This document shows positions 26,401 through 36,142 of a DNA stretch of 64,000 bases, piece after piece. The position numbers were made by a program, and so were the translations under genes. A model generated the notes under the pieces. The model worked only from the letters and a program-made list of their open reading frames with translations, did no database searches and had not been told where the DNA came from. Each line of letters opens with the position of its first letter. Position 1 is the first letter of the stretch. Source of the DNA: Pseudomonas bharatica CSV86 (GTDB taxonomy: Bacteria > Pseudomonadota > Gammaproteobacteria > Pseudomonadales > Pseudomonadaceae); contig NZ_AMWJ02000001.1 in NCBI RefSeq assembly GCF_000319305.2, positions 992,001-1,056,000 on the forward strand, in the 5' to 3' direction.

Positions 26401-28292
26401 GCGACGTCTTCGGCAACGGCCTGCTCATGTCCGAGACCCTGCAACTGGTCGCGGCCTTCAACCACCTGCACATCTTCATCGACCCCAACCCGGACCCGGC
26501 GACCAGCTTCGCCGAGCGCAAGCGCCTGTTCGACCTGCCGCGTTCGGCCTGGAGCGACTACGACACCAGCATCATGTCCGAGGGCGGCGGCATCTTCCCG
26601 CGCAGCGCGAAAAGCATCGCCATCACCCCGCAGATGAAAGAACGCTTCGCCATCGAAGCCGACAAACTCACCCCGACCGAACTGCTCAACGCCTTGCTCA
26701 AGGCCCCGGTCGACCTGCTCTGGAACGGCGGTATCGGCACCTACGTCAAATCCAGCGAGGAAAGCCACGCCGACGTCGGCGACAAGGCCAACGACGCCCT
26801 GCGCGTCAACGGCAACGAACTGCGCTGCAAGGTGGTGGGCGAGGGCGGCAACCTCGGCATGACCCAGCTCGGCCGCGTCGAATTCGGCCTCAACGGCGGC
26901 GCCACCAACACCGACTTCATCGACAACGCCGGTGGCGTGGACTGCTCCGACCACGAGGTCAACATCAAGATCCTGCTCAACGAAGTGGTGCAGGCCGGCG
27001 ACATGACCGAGAAGCAGCGCAACCAGCTGCTCGGCAGCATGACCGAAGAGGTTTCCACCCTCGTCCTCGGCAACAACTACAAGCAAACCCAGGCCCTGTC
27101 CCTGGCCGCGCGGCGTGCCAAGGAGCGCATTGCCGAATACAAACGCCTCATGGCCGACCTCGAAAGCCGCGGCAAACTCGATCGCGCCATCGAATTCCTG
27201 CCCTCGGAAGAGCAACTGGCCGAACGCATCGCCGCCAACCAGGGCCTCAGCCGCGCCGAGCTGTCGGTGCTCATCTCCTACAGCAAGATCGACCTCAAGG
27301 AAGCGCTGCTCAAATCCCTGGTACCGGATGACGACTACCTCACCCGCGACATGGAAACCGCCTTCCCGCCGTCGCTGGTGCACAAATTCGCCGACGCCAT
27401 GCGCCGCCACCGGCTGAAACGCGAAATCGTCAGCACCCAGATCGCCAACGACCTGGTCAACAACATGGGTATCACCTTCGTCCAGCGGCTCAAGGAGTCC
27501 ACGGGCATGAGCCCGGCCAACGTCGCAGGCGCCTACGTCATCGTGCGCGACATCTTCCACCTCCCGCACTGGTTCCGGCAGATCGAAGCGCTGGACTACC
27601 AGGTACCGGCGGAAGTGCAGCTCACCCTGATGGACGAACTCATGCGCCTGGGCCGTCGGGCTACGCGGTGGTTCCTGCGCAGCCGTCGCAACGAGCAGGA
27701 TGCCGGGCGCGATGTCGCGCACTTCGGACCACAGATCGCCGCCCTGGGCCTCAAACTCGACGAACTCCTCGAAGGCCCGACCCGCGAACGCTGGCAAACC
27801 CGCTATCAAGGCTTCGTAGAGGCCGGCGTACCGGAACTGCTGGCCCGGATGGTCGCCGGCACCACGCACCTCTACACCCTGCTGCCGATCATCGAAGCGT
27901 CCGACGTGACCGGGCAGAACCCGGCTCAGGTGGCCAAGGCGTTCTTCGCGGTGGGCAGCGCGCTGGATCTCACCTGGTACCTGCAGGAAATCAGCAACCT
28001 GCCCGTGGAAAACAACTGGCAGGCCCTGGCCCGGGAAGCGTTCCGGGATGATATTGATCTGCAGCAGCGGGCCATTACGATTTCTGTATTGCAGATGGCG
28101 GATGCGCCGGAGGATATGGATGCACGGGTGGCGCTGTGGATGGAGCAGCATCGGGTGATGGTGGAGCGGTGGCGGGCTATGCTTGACGACCTCCGTGCGG
28201 CGACCGGGACTGACTATGCCATGTATGCGGTGGCTAACCGGGAGCTGGTGGATCTGGCGTTGAGTGGGCAGGCGGCGGTTTTGCCGTCTTGA
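23427..28292 (+). CDS. gdhB: NAD-specific glutamate dehydrogenase, large type
   Basis: The 1621-residue protein belongs to the 180-kDa class, NAD-dependent glutamate dehydrogenase that turns glutamate into 2-oxoglutarate and ammonia. Markers are the long N-terminal regulatory part (MAFFTAASKADFQHQLKAAL), the catalytic region with FGNVARGGLRWSDREEDFRT and VPVGAKGGFLP, and the nucleotide fold VGIGDMAGDVFGNGLLMS. A long helical C-terminus completes it. The ATG at 23427 is preferred over an in-frame start 26 codons upstream because GCGGAG precedes it and family members start MAFFT. The 298-base upstream gap carries no other gene. Confidence 0.96.
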   Translation: MAFFTAASKADFQHQLKAALAQHISEQALPQVALFAEQFFGIISLDELTQRRLSDLVGCTLSAWRIIERFDHAQPKVNVYNPDYERHGWQSTHTAVEVLHHDLPFLVDSVRTELNRRGYSIHTLQTTVLSVRRGKDGELLEILPKGTQGEGVLQESLMYLEIDRCANNAELSVLAHELTQVLAEVRVAVADFEPMKAKVRQLLELVEQTPYPAVAGEKSEVKSFLEWLVGNHFTFLGYEEFVVKADAQGGQLVYDEQSFLGLTRLLRAGLTAEDLRIEDYAVAYLNEPLLLSFAKAAHPSRVHRPAYPDYVSIRQLDADGKVIKECRFMGLYTSSVYGESVHQIPYIRDKVAEVERRSGFDAKAHLGKELAQVLEVLPRDDLFQTPVDELFNTVMSIVQIQERNKIRVFLRKDPYGRFCYCLAYVPRDIYSTEVRQKIQQVLMERLKASDCEFWTFFSESVLARVQLILRVDPKNRIDIDAKQLENEVIQACRSWQDDYAALTVEAFGEAQGTNVLADFPKGFPAGYRERFAAHSAVVDMQHLLNLSEKKPLVMSFYQPLTQTGKHILHCKLYHADTPLALSDVLPILENLGLRVLGEFPYRLRHTNGREFWIHDFAFTYSEGLNLDIQQLNDTLQDAFVHIVNGDAENDAFNRLVLTAGLPWRDVALLRAYARYLKQIRLGFDLGYIASTLNNHTDIARELTRLFKTRFYLARKLTSEDLEDKQQRLEQAILSALDDVQVLNEDRILRRYLDLIKATLRTNFYQPDANGQNKSYFSFKFNPRLIPELPKPVPKFEIFVYSPRVEGVHLRFGNVARGGLRWSDREEDFRTEVLGLVKAQQVKNSVIVPVGAKGGFLPRRLPLGGSRDDIAAEGIACYRIFISGLLDITDNLKDGGVVPPANVVRHDDDDPYLVVAADKGTATFSDIANGIAIDYGFWLGDAFASGGSAGYDHKKMGITARGAWVGVQRHFRERGINVQKDVITVVGIGDMAGDVFGNGLLMSETLQLVAAFNHLHIFIDPNPDPATSFAERKRLFDLPRSAWSDYDTSIMSEGGGIFPRSAKSIAITPQMKERFAIEADKLTPTELLNALLKAPVDLLWNGGIGTYVKSSEESHADVGDKANDALRVNGNELRCKVVGEGGNLGMTQLGRVEFGLNGGATNTDFIDNAGGVDCSDHEVNIKILLNEVVQAGDMTEKQRNQLLGSMTEEVSTLVLGNNYKQTQALSLAARRAKERIAEYKRLMADLESRGKLDRAIEFLPSEEQLAERIAANQGLSRAELSVLISYSKIDLKEALLKSLVPDDDYLTRDMETAFPPSLVHKFADAMRRHRLKREIVSTQIANDLVNNMGITFVQRLKESTGMSPANVAGAYVIVRDIFHLPHWFRQIEALDYQVPAEVQLTLMDELMRLGRRATRWFLRSRRNEQDAGRDVAHFGPQIAALGLKLDELLEGPTRERWQTRYQGFVEAGVPELLARMVAGTTHLYTLLPIIEASDVTGQNPAQVAKAFFAVGSALDLTWYLQEISNLPVENNWQALAREAFRDDIDLQQRAITISVLQMADAPEDMDARVALWMEQHRVMVERWRAMLDDLRAATGTDYAMYAVANRELVDLALSGQAAVLPS

Positions 28293-28311
28293 TGGTATGA
28301 GGTGAAACAGG

Positions 28312-28343
28312 AAGGCCCCGGCAGTGATGCCGGGCCTTTTTGT
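28312..28343 (+). terminator. Intrinsic terminator of gdhB
   Basis: AGGCCCCGGCA is followed by a short loop, TGCCGGGCCT and a T-run, about 20 bases after the gdhB stop. It marks the left edge of the accessory island. Confidence 0.85.
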
Positions 28344-28416
28344 TGGGGGCGCGCAACGGAGCGCAAAACTTCGGGGGACTGACTTTCTTGTGTGCTTTGT
28401 CAATTGTCGAGCATTG

Positions 28417-28974
28417 TTAAGAAATAAATATCGGAATTAAAAGGAGCATAATGAAAAGCACAATCACCACCCATTGTAGGGTCTTCAATGTCTTGCTTTT
28501 ATTCTCAATTTTGTTATCTACAAAAAATCTTATAAGCAGCCATAAATAACAAAAAACGAGAATTTCAGAAAAAATAATAAAGCTATATTTATTTGGCTCG
28601 CCTAAAAATGGACATTTTACAACCTTCATGCTATATCCGGTCAGGCATATAAATAGTAGTGACATTGTCATTTCTATGGATCTAGCAAGAAAGCCCTTAA
28701 AGAACGCCTGTCCAATGAGTAGGTATAGGAGAATTGATGCAATAGATACAAGAGTCGAATAACCTAGCAATGTCCAGTTGAAAACAACTTCGAATGGGGT
28801 TTTTATGTCAATGCTGTCATTGCCAATATTTTTAAAGAGAATAAATCCGAATACAAAAAAAGGGAAAAAAATCAAATTGCCAATGGCCGAGAATCCTTTG
28901 TTATAAACCTCGCGTGAGATATCTATATAGCCCTTATTTAGGTTTTTCCATTTTTCTTTTAGTTTCAAATTCAT
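28417..28974 (-). CDS. Hypothetical multi-pass membrane protein, AT-rich
   Basis: This 185-residue protein has about five hydrophobic segments: IGNLIFFPFFVFGFILF, VVFNWTLLGYSTLVSIASIL, MTMSLLFICLTGYSM, FSEILVFCYLWLLIRFF and LQWVVIVLFIMLLLIPIFIS. It begins with a Lys-rich N-terminus (MNLKLKEKWKNLNKGY). Base composition is much more AT-rich than the core genome, so it was probably acquired. I do not recognise the family. In a defence island a membrane protein of this kind could be an effector, but nothing in the sequence shows that. Confidence 0.6.
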   Translation of the reverse strand: MNLKLKEKWKNLNKGYIDISREVYNKGFSAIGNLIFFPFFVFGFILFKNIGNDSIDIKTPFEVVFNWTLLGYSTLVSIASILLYLLIGQAFFKGFLARSIEMTMSLLFICLTGYSMKVVKCPFLGEPNKYSFIIFSEILVFCYLWLLIRFFVDNKIENKSKTLKTLQWVVIVLFIMLLLIPIFIS

Positions 28975-29447
28975 GCTCCATGTCGTTGTTTGCTAACTGT
29001 AAATAAAGCCCAGCTGGTATGTAACTCCCCGAGTGAGCGTGGCGTGTAATATTCCTTGGTCCTTTTGCTGTCCGTCTCTCGGCTGAGGCTTTCCGCGTGC
29101 CAATGAGTGTACACACCGCGGATGGACAGCCTCGTTTGCTCGACCAGGTACGGAGCAAATTCGCTTGCGACACTACTCGATACGCAGGGAGCGTGTCTAT
29201 TACAAGTGAGATCCACCGAGCGAATAGGTCCGCAGAGGTCGAGGCTGCTGATGGTGTCGATATTGAAGACGCGCTTGTGCATCTGTCCATGACATTGAAG
29301 TCAGCTGCTGAGACCAATTTGCAGGTTTGTGAGCGGGTTGATCGGGCGATGGGTGGCTTGGCTTGGGGGCCGGGGCAGTCATTGGATGTTCGGGTGGCAT
29401 TGGTGGTGTCGTGGAAGGGCGGCGAGATAATTGAGCTGTTATGCTGC
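28975..29447. other. 473-base stretch without an intact gene
   Basis: ORFs on both strands here are short, overlapping and without family-like content. The only recognisable piece is a tyrosine-recombinase N-terminal remnant at 29103-29250. The rest looks like debris of past insertions. Confidence 0.6.
29103..29250 (+). pseudogene. Remnant of an integron/phage-type tyrosine recombinase N-terminus
   Basis: The ATG at 29103 opens MSVHTADGQPRLLDQVR. Restoring one base near 29152 lets it continue as EQIRLRHYSIRRERVYYK, which matches the start of integron-like and XerC/D-like integrases (LLDQVRE.IR..HYS.RTE..Y..WI). After a TGA the adjoining frame gives WIHR-like sequence and then similarity fades. 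No catalytic domain is present. It is a broken fragment that shows site-specific integration once happened here. Confidence 0.5.
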
Positions 29448-30320
29448 TTACGGATCTTTTGGGCGGTCCGTAAGCGGTTTCGTTTGGTAATGATGTCGCT
29501 GTGAATCAGCAAACTCTCGATGGAATAGATCTGCTTGATCATGCAATTGTAAGACTCTTTGAGTAATTTCGGTGTTGGATGACTCAATTCCAGTTACATA
29601 GACTATCGCGCGCCAGCAAATGAATAATATCGATACTGGTTCTGTTGCAAGTCGAGCAGCGTGCGCGTTTTCCAAGAGAAGCCTTTCTTCAGAGGGTCTC
29701 GAATAGCGATCCCAAGTAAGGTCCACCGCTGTTTGATCTGAATGTATTAAATGACTACTAATGCCGTAGCCGTGTAGAAAAGATTTATAGGGTCGCAGGT
29801 CTAGTTTCTCGTCGTGGAATTCGCAAATTATTCGAGTCATCTCGCTGAATGACCATTTTTGTTTGAGCATGTTTCTTTTGGATTTAGGCCATTTTGCACG
29901 AAGTTTAGTTTCTTGTTCTTTGCTAAGAATAGCGCCTCCGACGAGCATTCGTGTGTCTTGATCCGACGAACCCTCCGCAAAGGGTTTAGCTCTCTCGGAA
30001 CGCTGCAGATTTTCGATTTCATTTAATAATATGGTGAATTCGTCAATGCGCCGCCCGCGCTCCTCGGGAGGTGCAATACTCACATATAAAAAACGGGTGG
30101 CGCATTCGAGGGCTGCACGCATCAAGATGTCACAGTCCCATAGATGCCAATTTTGAAGTAAAGTATTTAGTGCGTGACATCTTTCGGAATAGTACTGCAA
30201 TGTTACTCGTGAATGTGCGGCATACTTGGCATCAATATTATCGGCTTTCTCCATGGCTTCGCGGACTTCCTCGACAAGCGCAAAATACACCTCGAGAGAG
30301 GTTTCTATAAGGTCTTGCAT
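29448..30320 (-). CDS. DUF5677-like protein
   Basis: The 290-residue, mostly helical soluble protein starts MQDLIETSLEVYFALVEEVR and includes HALNTLLQNWHLWDCDILMR, AALECATRFLYVSIAP and LHGYGISSHLIHSDQTAVDL. The conserved Arg-rich helix and the late S-H-x-x-H region fit DUF5677, a family common next to defence genes. No catalytic function is established. It follows the island operon on the same strand with a 169-base gap, so it could be cotranscribed. The frame is intact, unlike several upstream genes. Confidence 0.65.
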   Translation of the reverse strand: MQDLIETSLEVYFALVEEVREAMEKADNIDAKYAAHSRVTLQYYSERCHALNTLLQNWHLWDCDILMRAALECATRFLYVSIAPPEERGRRIDEFTILLNEIENLQRSERAKPFAEGSSDQDTRMLVGGAILSKEQETKLRAKWPKSKRNMLKQKWSFSEMTRIICEFHDEKLDLRPYKSFLHGYGISSHLIHSDQTAVDLTWDRYSRPSEERLLLENAHAARLATEPVSILFICWRAIVYVTGIESSNTEITQRVLQLHDQADLFHREFADSQRHHYQTKPLTDRPKDP

Positions 30321-30489
30321 GATTTAGCTCCTTTGCGGATGATGCGTTGGGCTCACTCGTTTTGACATGGCTTGAAGTTGGTTTGATAGTGTTTTTCTTG
30401 GCGTCTTGTTATTCAATGGATTCATTGATGTAAATTGGTGCTTAAGATTCTTGAGCGCGGGCCGCGCAAACGGCCCGATTTACATAGAG

Positions 30490-32297
30490 CTAGAGTACTT
30501 CGGGTATGTCGCCATTGCTTTTGGAGTATTCTTTTGCTGAAACCTTGATCCAGCACTCTGGCTTTTTTGCCCACTCGGAAATCATTTTTCCGCCAGCGCC
30601 GAAGTGAAGCGCTTCATTGACCTCGTGAGCCCAGACTGCAATTTGCCGCTCGAGCTGCGGTGAAATACGTTGTGCTTGCCACACTTGATCAAGTTGGAAG
30701 TTTTTTCCAAGTTTTGCAGCTAGAATCGATACCGTATATGCGGTTATATTGGCTTGGAATGCGGGGAATAAAGGCCTAATAATACGATGTGCTGATTTGA
30801 AAATAATCGCCTTGGCTACTATCTGTTTATAGGTGTCTGCGGTGGGGATGGTGTCTTTACCTTGTTCTTCTAGTTCTGATATTTCGGACATAAAAGCTTG
30901 AAAGTTTTTCTGTGCGCCTAGACTTACCACATGTGGTTTTTGGTCCCAGGCGAAAAGGAATTTTGCTACATCAGGTTTTGTGAGCTTCCGCGAAGTTGGA
31001 ATTTCTGCTTGAAGTTTTTTCTTCTGGGCCATGGTGGTTGTATCTTTCTCCAGCATGACCTTGTAGCTCCCGGCAGACCGCTCGTAGAACCACCGGCCGA
31101 CACCATCTGGGCAATATACGCGTGTAGATAGCTTTTCCAGTTCGCGATGGAAGGGTTTGTTAGCAGATAAGTCTGACTGCTTGACGACGTTCTGGCTATT
31201 CGCGAAGCGAGAAATTTTGAAATTAGCTCCTCCGGATCACTTTGGTCAGATTTAAGTATGATTATTTTTGCAGGAACTCTAACCCTCTCAAGATCAAGGT
31301 CGGGCTGTTTTCTTTTCGCGAAATAGATGGATGCCGTAGTTTGACCGCCGTTAACTATTTGCATTCCTTGTAGCCATGAGATTCCCAGCGATCCATCGAT
31401 AGAACGATCGAGTTTTCCAGAGTCCGCCACTATTACAATGCCGTTGTTGTAGGCCATAAATCGCTCGGGCGTATCTCGTAATGTATCTCGAATACCCTTA
31501 TTTACTCCTTTGGCACCAACTCCAAGAAACGAGCGTACGTTTGCCTCGAGTATTCTGGGCCCGTATTTTTCGTACAGTGCGCGCAGGGCGTTTCCAGGTA
31601 TCGCGGTAAGAGCATAATCGTATTCTTCATTGGCCGAGCCGGGGACCCACACGCTCGGAAGAGCACCTCCGCAGAGATCATTGAAGTTAACTACTAGCTC
31701 ATCTCGCGGGCGACCCTGTTGCCAGTGATTGAATAGTCGCTGTATATCCATAAGTTCCACTCGGACTTGCTTGCCTTCAACGTCTTGTGGGGCGTAATCC
31801 CGAGTTTTGACTTTCGCGTCAGTGATTATAAAAATTCTGATGCTGTCCAAGCTTTCGAATATTCTCTCAACTTCTATAGCGAGAGCGTACACGTTATTGG
31901 TTTCGTCAAGCTTTCTAGATAGTTGGCTTTTGGCACAAAACCTAAGGAAATTCAGACCTTGAGTCGCCGCTCGAGTTACCTCCGAGTCGGATAAGAAATC
32001 AATTTCATCTGAACCCTTATACAAACTTACAAAGAGGTCGAGACGATCTGGATTGCCTTCTTCGTCGGTGGTGTCAGATACAGAATATCCGCTGAGCTTG
32101 ACTTTGTACGCACCAAGCTTGGCCTCATAGTGGCATACGTTTGTATCGAATGTAATACCTTGATCTGCGAGGTGCGTCATCACCTGTTCTGTAAACAGCT
32201 CCTCAGCTGAAACCGGAATCCTACCAGGTTCTTGATCCTTTTTTAGCTCTTCGCGGATTTCGTTTTGCGTATCGCGTAAAAAATCTAAAAGCTCCAT
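30490..32297 (-). pseudogene. AIPR-domain protein (abortive-infection type), frameshifted
   Basis: The N-terminal two thirds (MELLDFLRDTQNEIREELKK) contain the AIPR core: FNDLCGGALPSVWVPGSANE, IPGNALRALYEKYGPRILEA, NVRSFLGVGAKGVNKGIRDT, FMAYNNGIVIVAD and LQGMQIVNGGQTTASIYFAK. After KSDQSDPEELISK the frame breaks at 31215-31218. One added A gives ISRFANSQNVVKQSDLSANK and then the C-terminal part to 30490, a 602-residue protein of normal size. AIPR proteins are linked to phage-induced abortive infection. The start overlaps the stop of the PD-(D/E)XK gene by one base (TAATG). Confidence 0.85.
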
Positions 32298-33310
32298 TAA
32301 TAAACTCCAAGTGTTCTCAGTATATATGCTAATGGCTCTGTCTTAATTGTCGCTGCGGAAATATCAAGTTGATATTTTGCCCATTTAACTTCCGCTGGGA
32401 CATTTGCAGATGTGAGTCTCGGAAAATCAGAGTCTACGAGCATTATCTTGATTTCTGATACTGAGAAATGGCGAACATAGAAGTCTTCGTGTATGTCAAA
32501 GTAGCCAGCGTCGACAAGACTTGACTCGAATTTTTTTGATGTTGAAGCGTCTGTGTTTATTATAGCTCTTAAGGTGTTTACAAAGCTTGGTAGATTCATT
32601 CCTGCATTGGTTACTTCTAGACGAACTCCGAACAGATAAAGAGGTGAGCTTTGAGAATCGTCAAGTTGATCAAGTGACGTGATACTTACCGGAAAACCTT
32701 CAGTAGCTATCGTCGATTTAACTTCAATCGAGCCGGTTGCAAAGAGAAAGTCATGCAACCCCTTTTGTGGACCCCTCCATGCATCTATTATCGAGAATGG
32801 CATAACACCTTGCTCAATTGACTTGAGGATTAGAACGAGCTCGCCTACCAGTCCCTGTTCTGCTTCGCCAGACAGCCCGTCTTGGCCCCTTCGCATAAAC
32901 TCTTGCCAGCCTCGTACTCGGGCTAGCAGGTGTTGATATATCTGACTTTCCGGGATATTGTCAGAGTGAGATATTAGTCTTGCAAGATCGCAGGCAACTG
33001 CTGCAAATAAATCTTGAGATCCGGATGGCTGTCTAATTATCGCAAGCCATTGATGAGAATCCAGCGCTCCTCTGAGGTTCGCGCGCGCCATTCGGAAGCC
33101 TTGCCCTTTGGGTAGGCGGGAAGCGATAGGTATCTTAGTTGTGGCGAACCCAATCAAAACCGCCTCTTCGTTACTTGGCGAATGTCGAGCAACTTTTAAC
33201 TGGCAGGTGCCTGCTTTGAGAAGATCGATTGTTCGCCAACCGGGCGTAGTAGTCGCTTCGGACAAGGCTCTCCAAATTCCTTGGATTTCGCTGCTATTCA
33301 CTACCGCCAT
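32297..33310 (-). CDS. PD-(D/E)XK motif protein
   Basis: This 337-residue protein is the only intact member of the core operon. Catalytic elements are visible as GEAEQGLVGELVLILKSI (E), WRGPQKGLHDFLFATGSIEV (D) and the E-V-K of SIEVKST, the classic nuclease fold pattern. The N-terminus is MAVVNSSEIQGIWRALSEAT. In related operons it sits between the Z1 and AIPR genes, as here, and is probably the nuclease that cuts foreign DNA. It overlaps the Z1 gene's end by 17 bases. Confidence 0.85.
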   Translation of the reverse strand: MAVVNSSEIQGIWRALSEATTTPGWRTIDLLKAGTCQLKVARHSPSNEEAVLIGFATTKIPIASRLPKGQGFRMARANLRGALDSHQWLAIIRQPSGSQDLFAAVACDLARLISHSDNIPESQIYQHLLARVRGWQEFMRRGQDGLSGEAEQGLVGELVLILKSIEQGVMPFSIIDAWRGPQKGLHDFLFATGSIEVKSTIATEGFPVSITSLDQLDDSQSSPLYLFGVRLEVTNAGMNLPSFVNTLRAIINTDASTSKKFESSLVDAGYFDIHEDFYVRHFSVSEIKIMLVDSDFPRLTSANVPAEVKWAKYQLDISAATIKTEPLAYILRTLGVY

Positions 33311-36127
33311 ACTCCTGTTCCCAGAGAATGTTGGTCACGACATAGGGGATAGATTTTGCGAATTGCTCGCTGGAAAACTAATCCCAAAACCGATTGCTGG
33401 TGTTGAAATGCCGTTAATACCTGAGGCTTCTAGATCCAGGATGTAGAGGAGAAGTACTCCTCGTTCAGGATGAGCCGCTATACCTTCGGCACCCTGTCCA
33501 CGAATTCTTCTTATATAAGGCCCGCTCGGTACTTCTGGGTATTTTCTTTCTCTCTTTCTAGCCGGATCTGGCTTCCAAGCATTTTGCGTGTTGAGGAGCG
33601 CAGCTGTCCAAGCGTCTTCATCAAGGTCTATAGCCTCGTCGGGCGGAGACAGTAAGCGACCAATCGAGTACTTGTCTTCGCTGTCCAACGCGTTATTCGA
33701 TCGCTTCATGCGTTTAATTGAATACCCAGAAACTTTCTGTGTTGTTTTGACACTCCCACCAATAACGGCTACTGTCCAACTGTTGAGCTCACCTGAAAGG
33801 CTCATTTTTTCAATGAAGTCAGAGAGGAGGTCGCTGCGAACTTTTCTAGAGTCAGGATGGGTCTTATATGCCCTGAGAAATTCAATAACTGGTTGAGCAG
33901 AAACGTTTTTCCAGATTACCCCATTCCATTTGTCTGTGTGCCCAGGCCGAGCTTGATCGGGTATAGGCTGCGGCGTACTCAAAGTAGACAAGAAGGTCTC
34001 GAAAGCGATCAGGTTTGACTGAAGTTTTTCCTTGTTTTTGAAGAATGCTACAGTTTCGACAAGTTCGCCGCTGAATGAGAGGTATAGAGTGCGTCCCGTT
34101 CGCATTTTAAGTGGAGACGTCACCATGAGAACTGGGTGGGATTTAACTTTTAATCCATAATCACGTGGTGTCAAACCGCTGTCAGTCATATAGTCAAATT
34201 CGGATCTTAGCTCCTCAGCCGCATCGGCAATGTGCTCGAACCAGTCCACCAAGTCTTCTGTAGTATAAAGGCGGCAGAGGTCTAGATAAGCTGGTCGATA
34301 TCCAAACCAGCGGCCCATTTGCATTAGTGTGTCGTACATTTTGGATGCGCGTAAAAAATAACTAACACAAAGACCTTCGAGCGTTAGTCCACGTGCCAGC
34401 TTATCCCGCCAATAGCAATGACCTTTAAGCCTGAGGTGTTATCTGCATAATCTAGGGCATCCTTTGCGGTCCCATTAATCATGCGGACATCGATTTGCTC
34501 CAGTATGATTGGTAACTGGGATTTGATATCCTCAAAAGTTTGGGTTAAACGATAAGTTTCCTCTTCTGGAATTTGCTCTGCGGTACGTTGACTGGTTGGC
34601 AAGAAATCGCTATTCCACAGGTGCTGGAGCTCATTAAGAAATCCTCGATGATCAATTTGACGTTTCAGTCGCTGGTTCAGATGTGATATATAATCCTCAA
34701 TTTGATTGTACACACATTGCTGAACAGCATTGAAGCGTGTTACGTGAACAAGCATCGAGCAATGTTGGTTACCTTGACCTCGCAAATTTCGAATCGCACA
34801 GGCTAAAATGAAACTGTGAATTGCTTCTACAAGGATGCCGGCATAGGAAGTGAAGGTTGATAGTCTCCCTTGTGCTTGACGGGCATCCATCCTTCCTTTC
34901 CATCTCTTGAGCAATGATCTGTTACCGGTCGGACCAAATCTAGTGCGCCCTCGCGGCCATTCTCGCTGGCTAAACCAAATACTCTAGAAGGCCCTATATA
35001 ATTGGATGGGGCCGAAAGGTTGGTAATGAATGCTGCGGGGAACAGATCTGGTCCTTCCTTTCTCGTTTCTCCGTGCTCATGAATATAGATATTTGCAAAT
35101 GGTGTTGCAGTATAGCCGACATATGCTTTGCGCGAAAACGAATGTAGTATTTGCCTTATCAGGCGATTAATTGCGGTGGGTTCGTGCTCAAGATCAGGTT
35201 TGCCATCGTCTCCTATAACCTTTTCTCCGGTGTCCACCGAGGCGTGATCTGCTTCGTCGTCGATTATAAGGAGTGGGAGGTGTGTTACTAACGGGAGCTT
35301 GGTGTCAGGGTCGGTAGAGCGTGCAACGTGATTATGCAGCCAAGTGCGAAGCCTGGTCAGGATAGACTTATTCTTCTTGACTACAAACAACCATGGCTTA
35401 TTTTCTGGCGAGACGCCGAGGTTTCTAACGAAGTTTAGATTGAAATCGCCGGTCTCCGATCTGTTAGTAACATATTGAGGTCGTAGTTCGTGAGAGCTAT
35501 CAATGGTTCCTACACCTATTAAGCGTTTAGGGCCATCTTTTTTCTCAGCAGTAGTTTCGTACCCGAGAAATCCTTCATCTAGCCGCATTTGAGTCTGGGA
35601 GCGCAAATTATTATGTAGGCCGGCCAGTACAATAATTATCTTGTATCCTGCGTCAGCCGCTTTGCATATCAAACCAGTATAATTTGCTGTTTTTCCTGAT
35701 TGCACATGGCCCACAACCATGCCGCGCCGGTCCCAGTTTCCTTCCCGCGTAGGATCTTCTAGCATCGAAAGAGTTTTATCAGTGGCTTTGTCGAGACCTT
35801 CGATCGCTTTCCACGGAAGCTTGAGCTCCTGCCACTCACGGTAGCGTCTCCAATACCGCCAATGCTGTTTGCGCTCGCTAGTCAGCCAGGGGATATGTCC
35901 CTCCATATTCACCAGTGATGAGTCGTCACCTATCCATATACTATTTCTGCGTATTAATTCTTCTACTACCGCTTTGCGATCAATGCCGTCGCCTAGAGCA
36001 GGTCGATAACTAAGGAGTCCTTCCATTTCTTGAACTATCCGCTGAGGGGTTATCAGCGTCTTGTCGTCAATTTCAGAAAGAAGATCTTGGATGATTTTTA
36101 CAATTTTCCATTTTTTTCCTCAGACAT
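33294..36127 (-). pseudogene. Z1-domain protein, four frameshifts
   Basis: Pieced together this is a 945-residue Z1 protein: P-loop GMVVGHVQSGKTANYTGLIC, Walker B LLIIDDEADHASVD, GYTATPFANIYIHEH, and the later block MYDTLMQMGRWFGYRPAYLD. The frame breaks at A7 in 36111-36117, near 34830, at 34405-34407 (GGGG read as GGG) and near 33359. Each is repaired by one added base, and the repaired ends read IAIGGDKLARGLTLEGLC and NSAKSIPYVVTNILWEQEYG. Z1 proteins are ATPases of MORC-type and Mza-type defence operons. Start ATG 36127 lies 15 bases after the GHKL gene. Confidence 0.85.
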
Positions 36128-36142
36128 TGAGGTCTAGCTCCA

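Noticed and set aside
23322..28403. Minus-strand ORF of 1693 codons opposite gdhB
   Set aside because: It is the antisense shadow of a high-GC gene with strong codon bias; the plus strand encodes a complete glutamate dehydrogenase.
29251..29587. Overlapping ORFs on both strands near the recombinase remnant
   Set aside because: Low-complexity Pro/Ser/Thr-rich translations on one strand and unremarkable ones on the other; none shows domain content.
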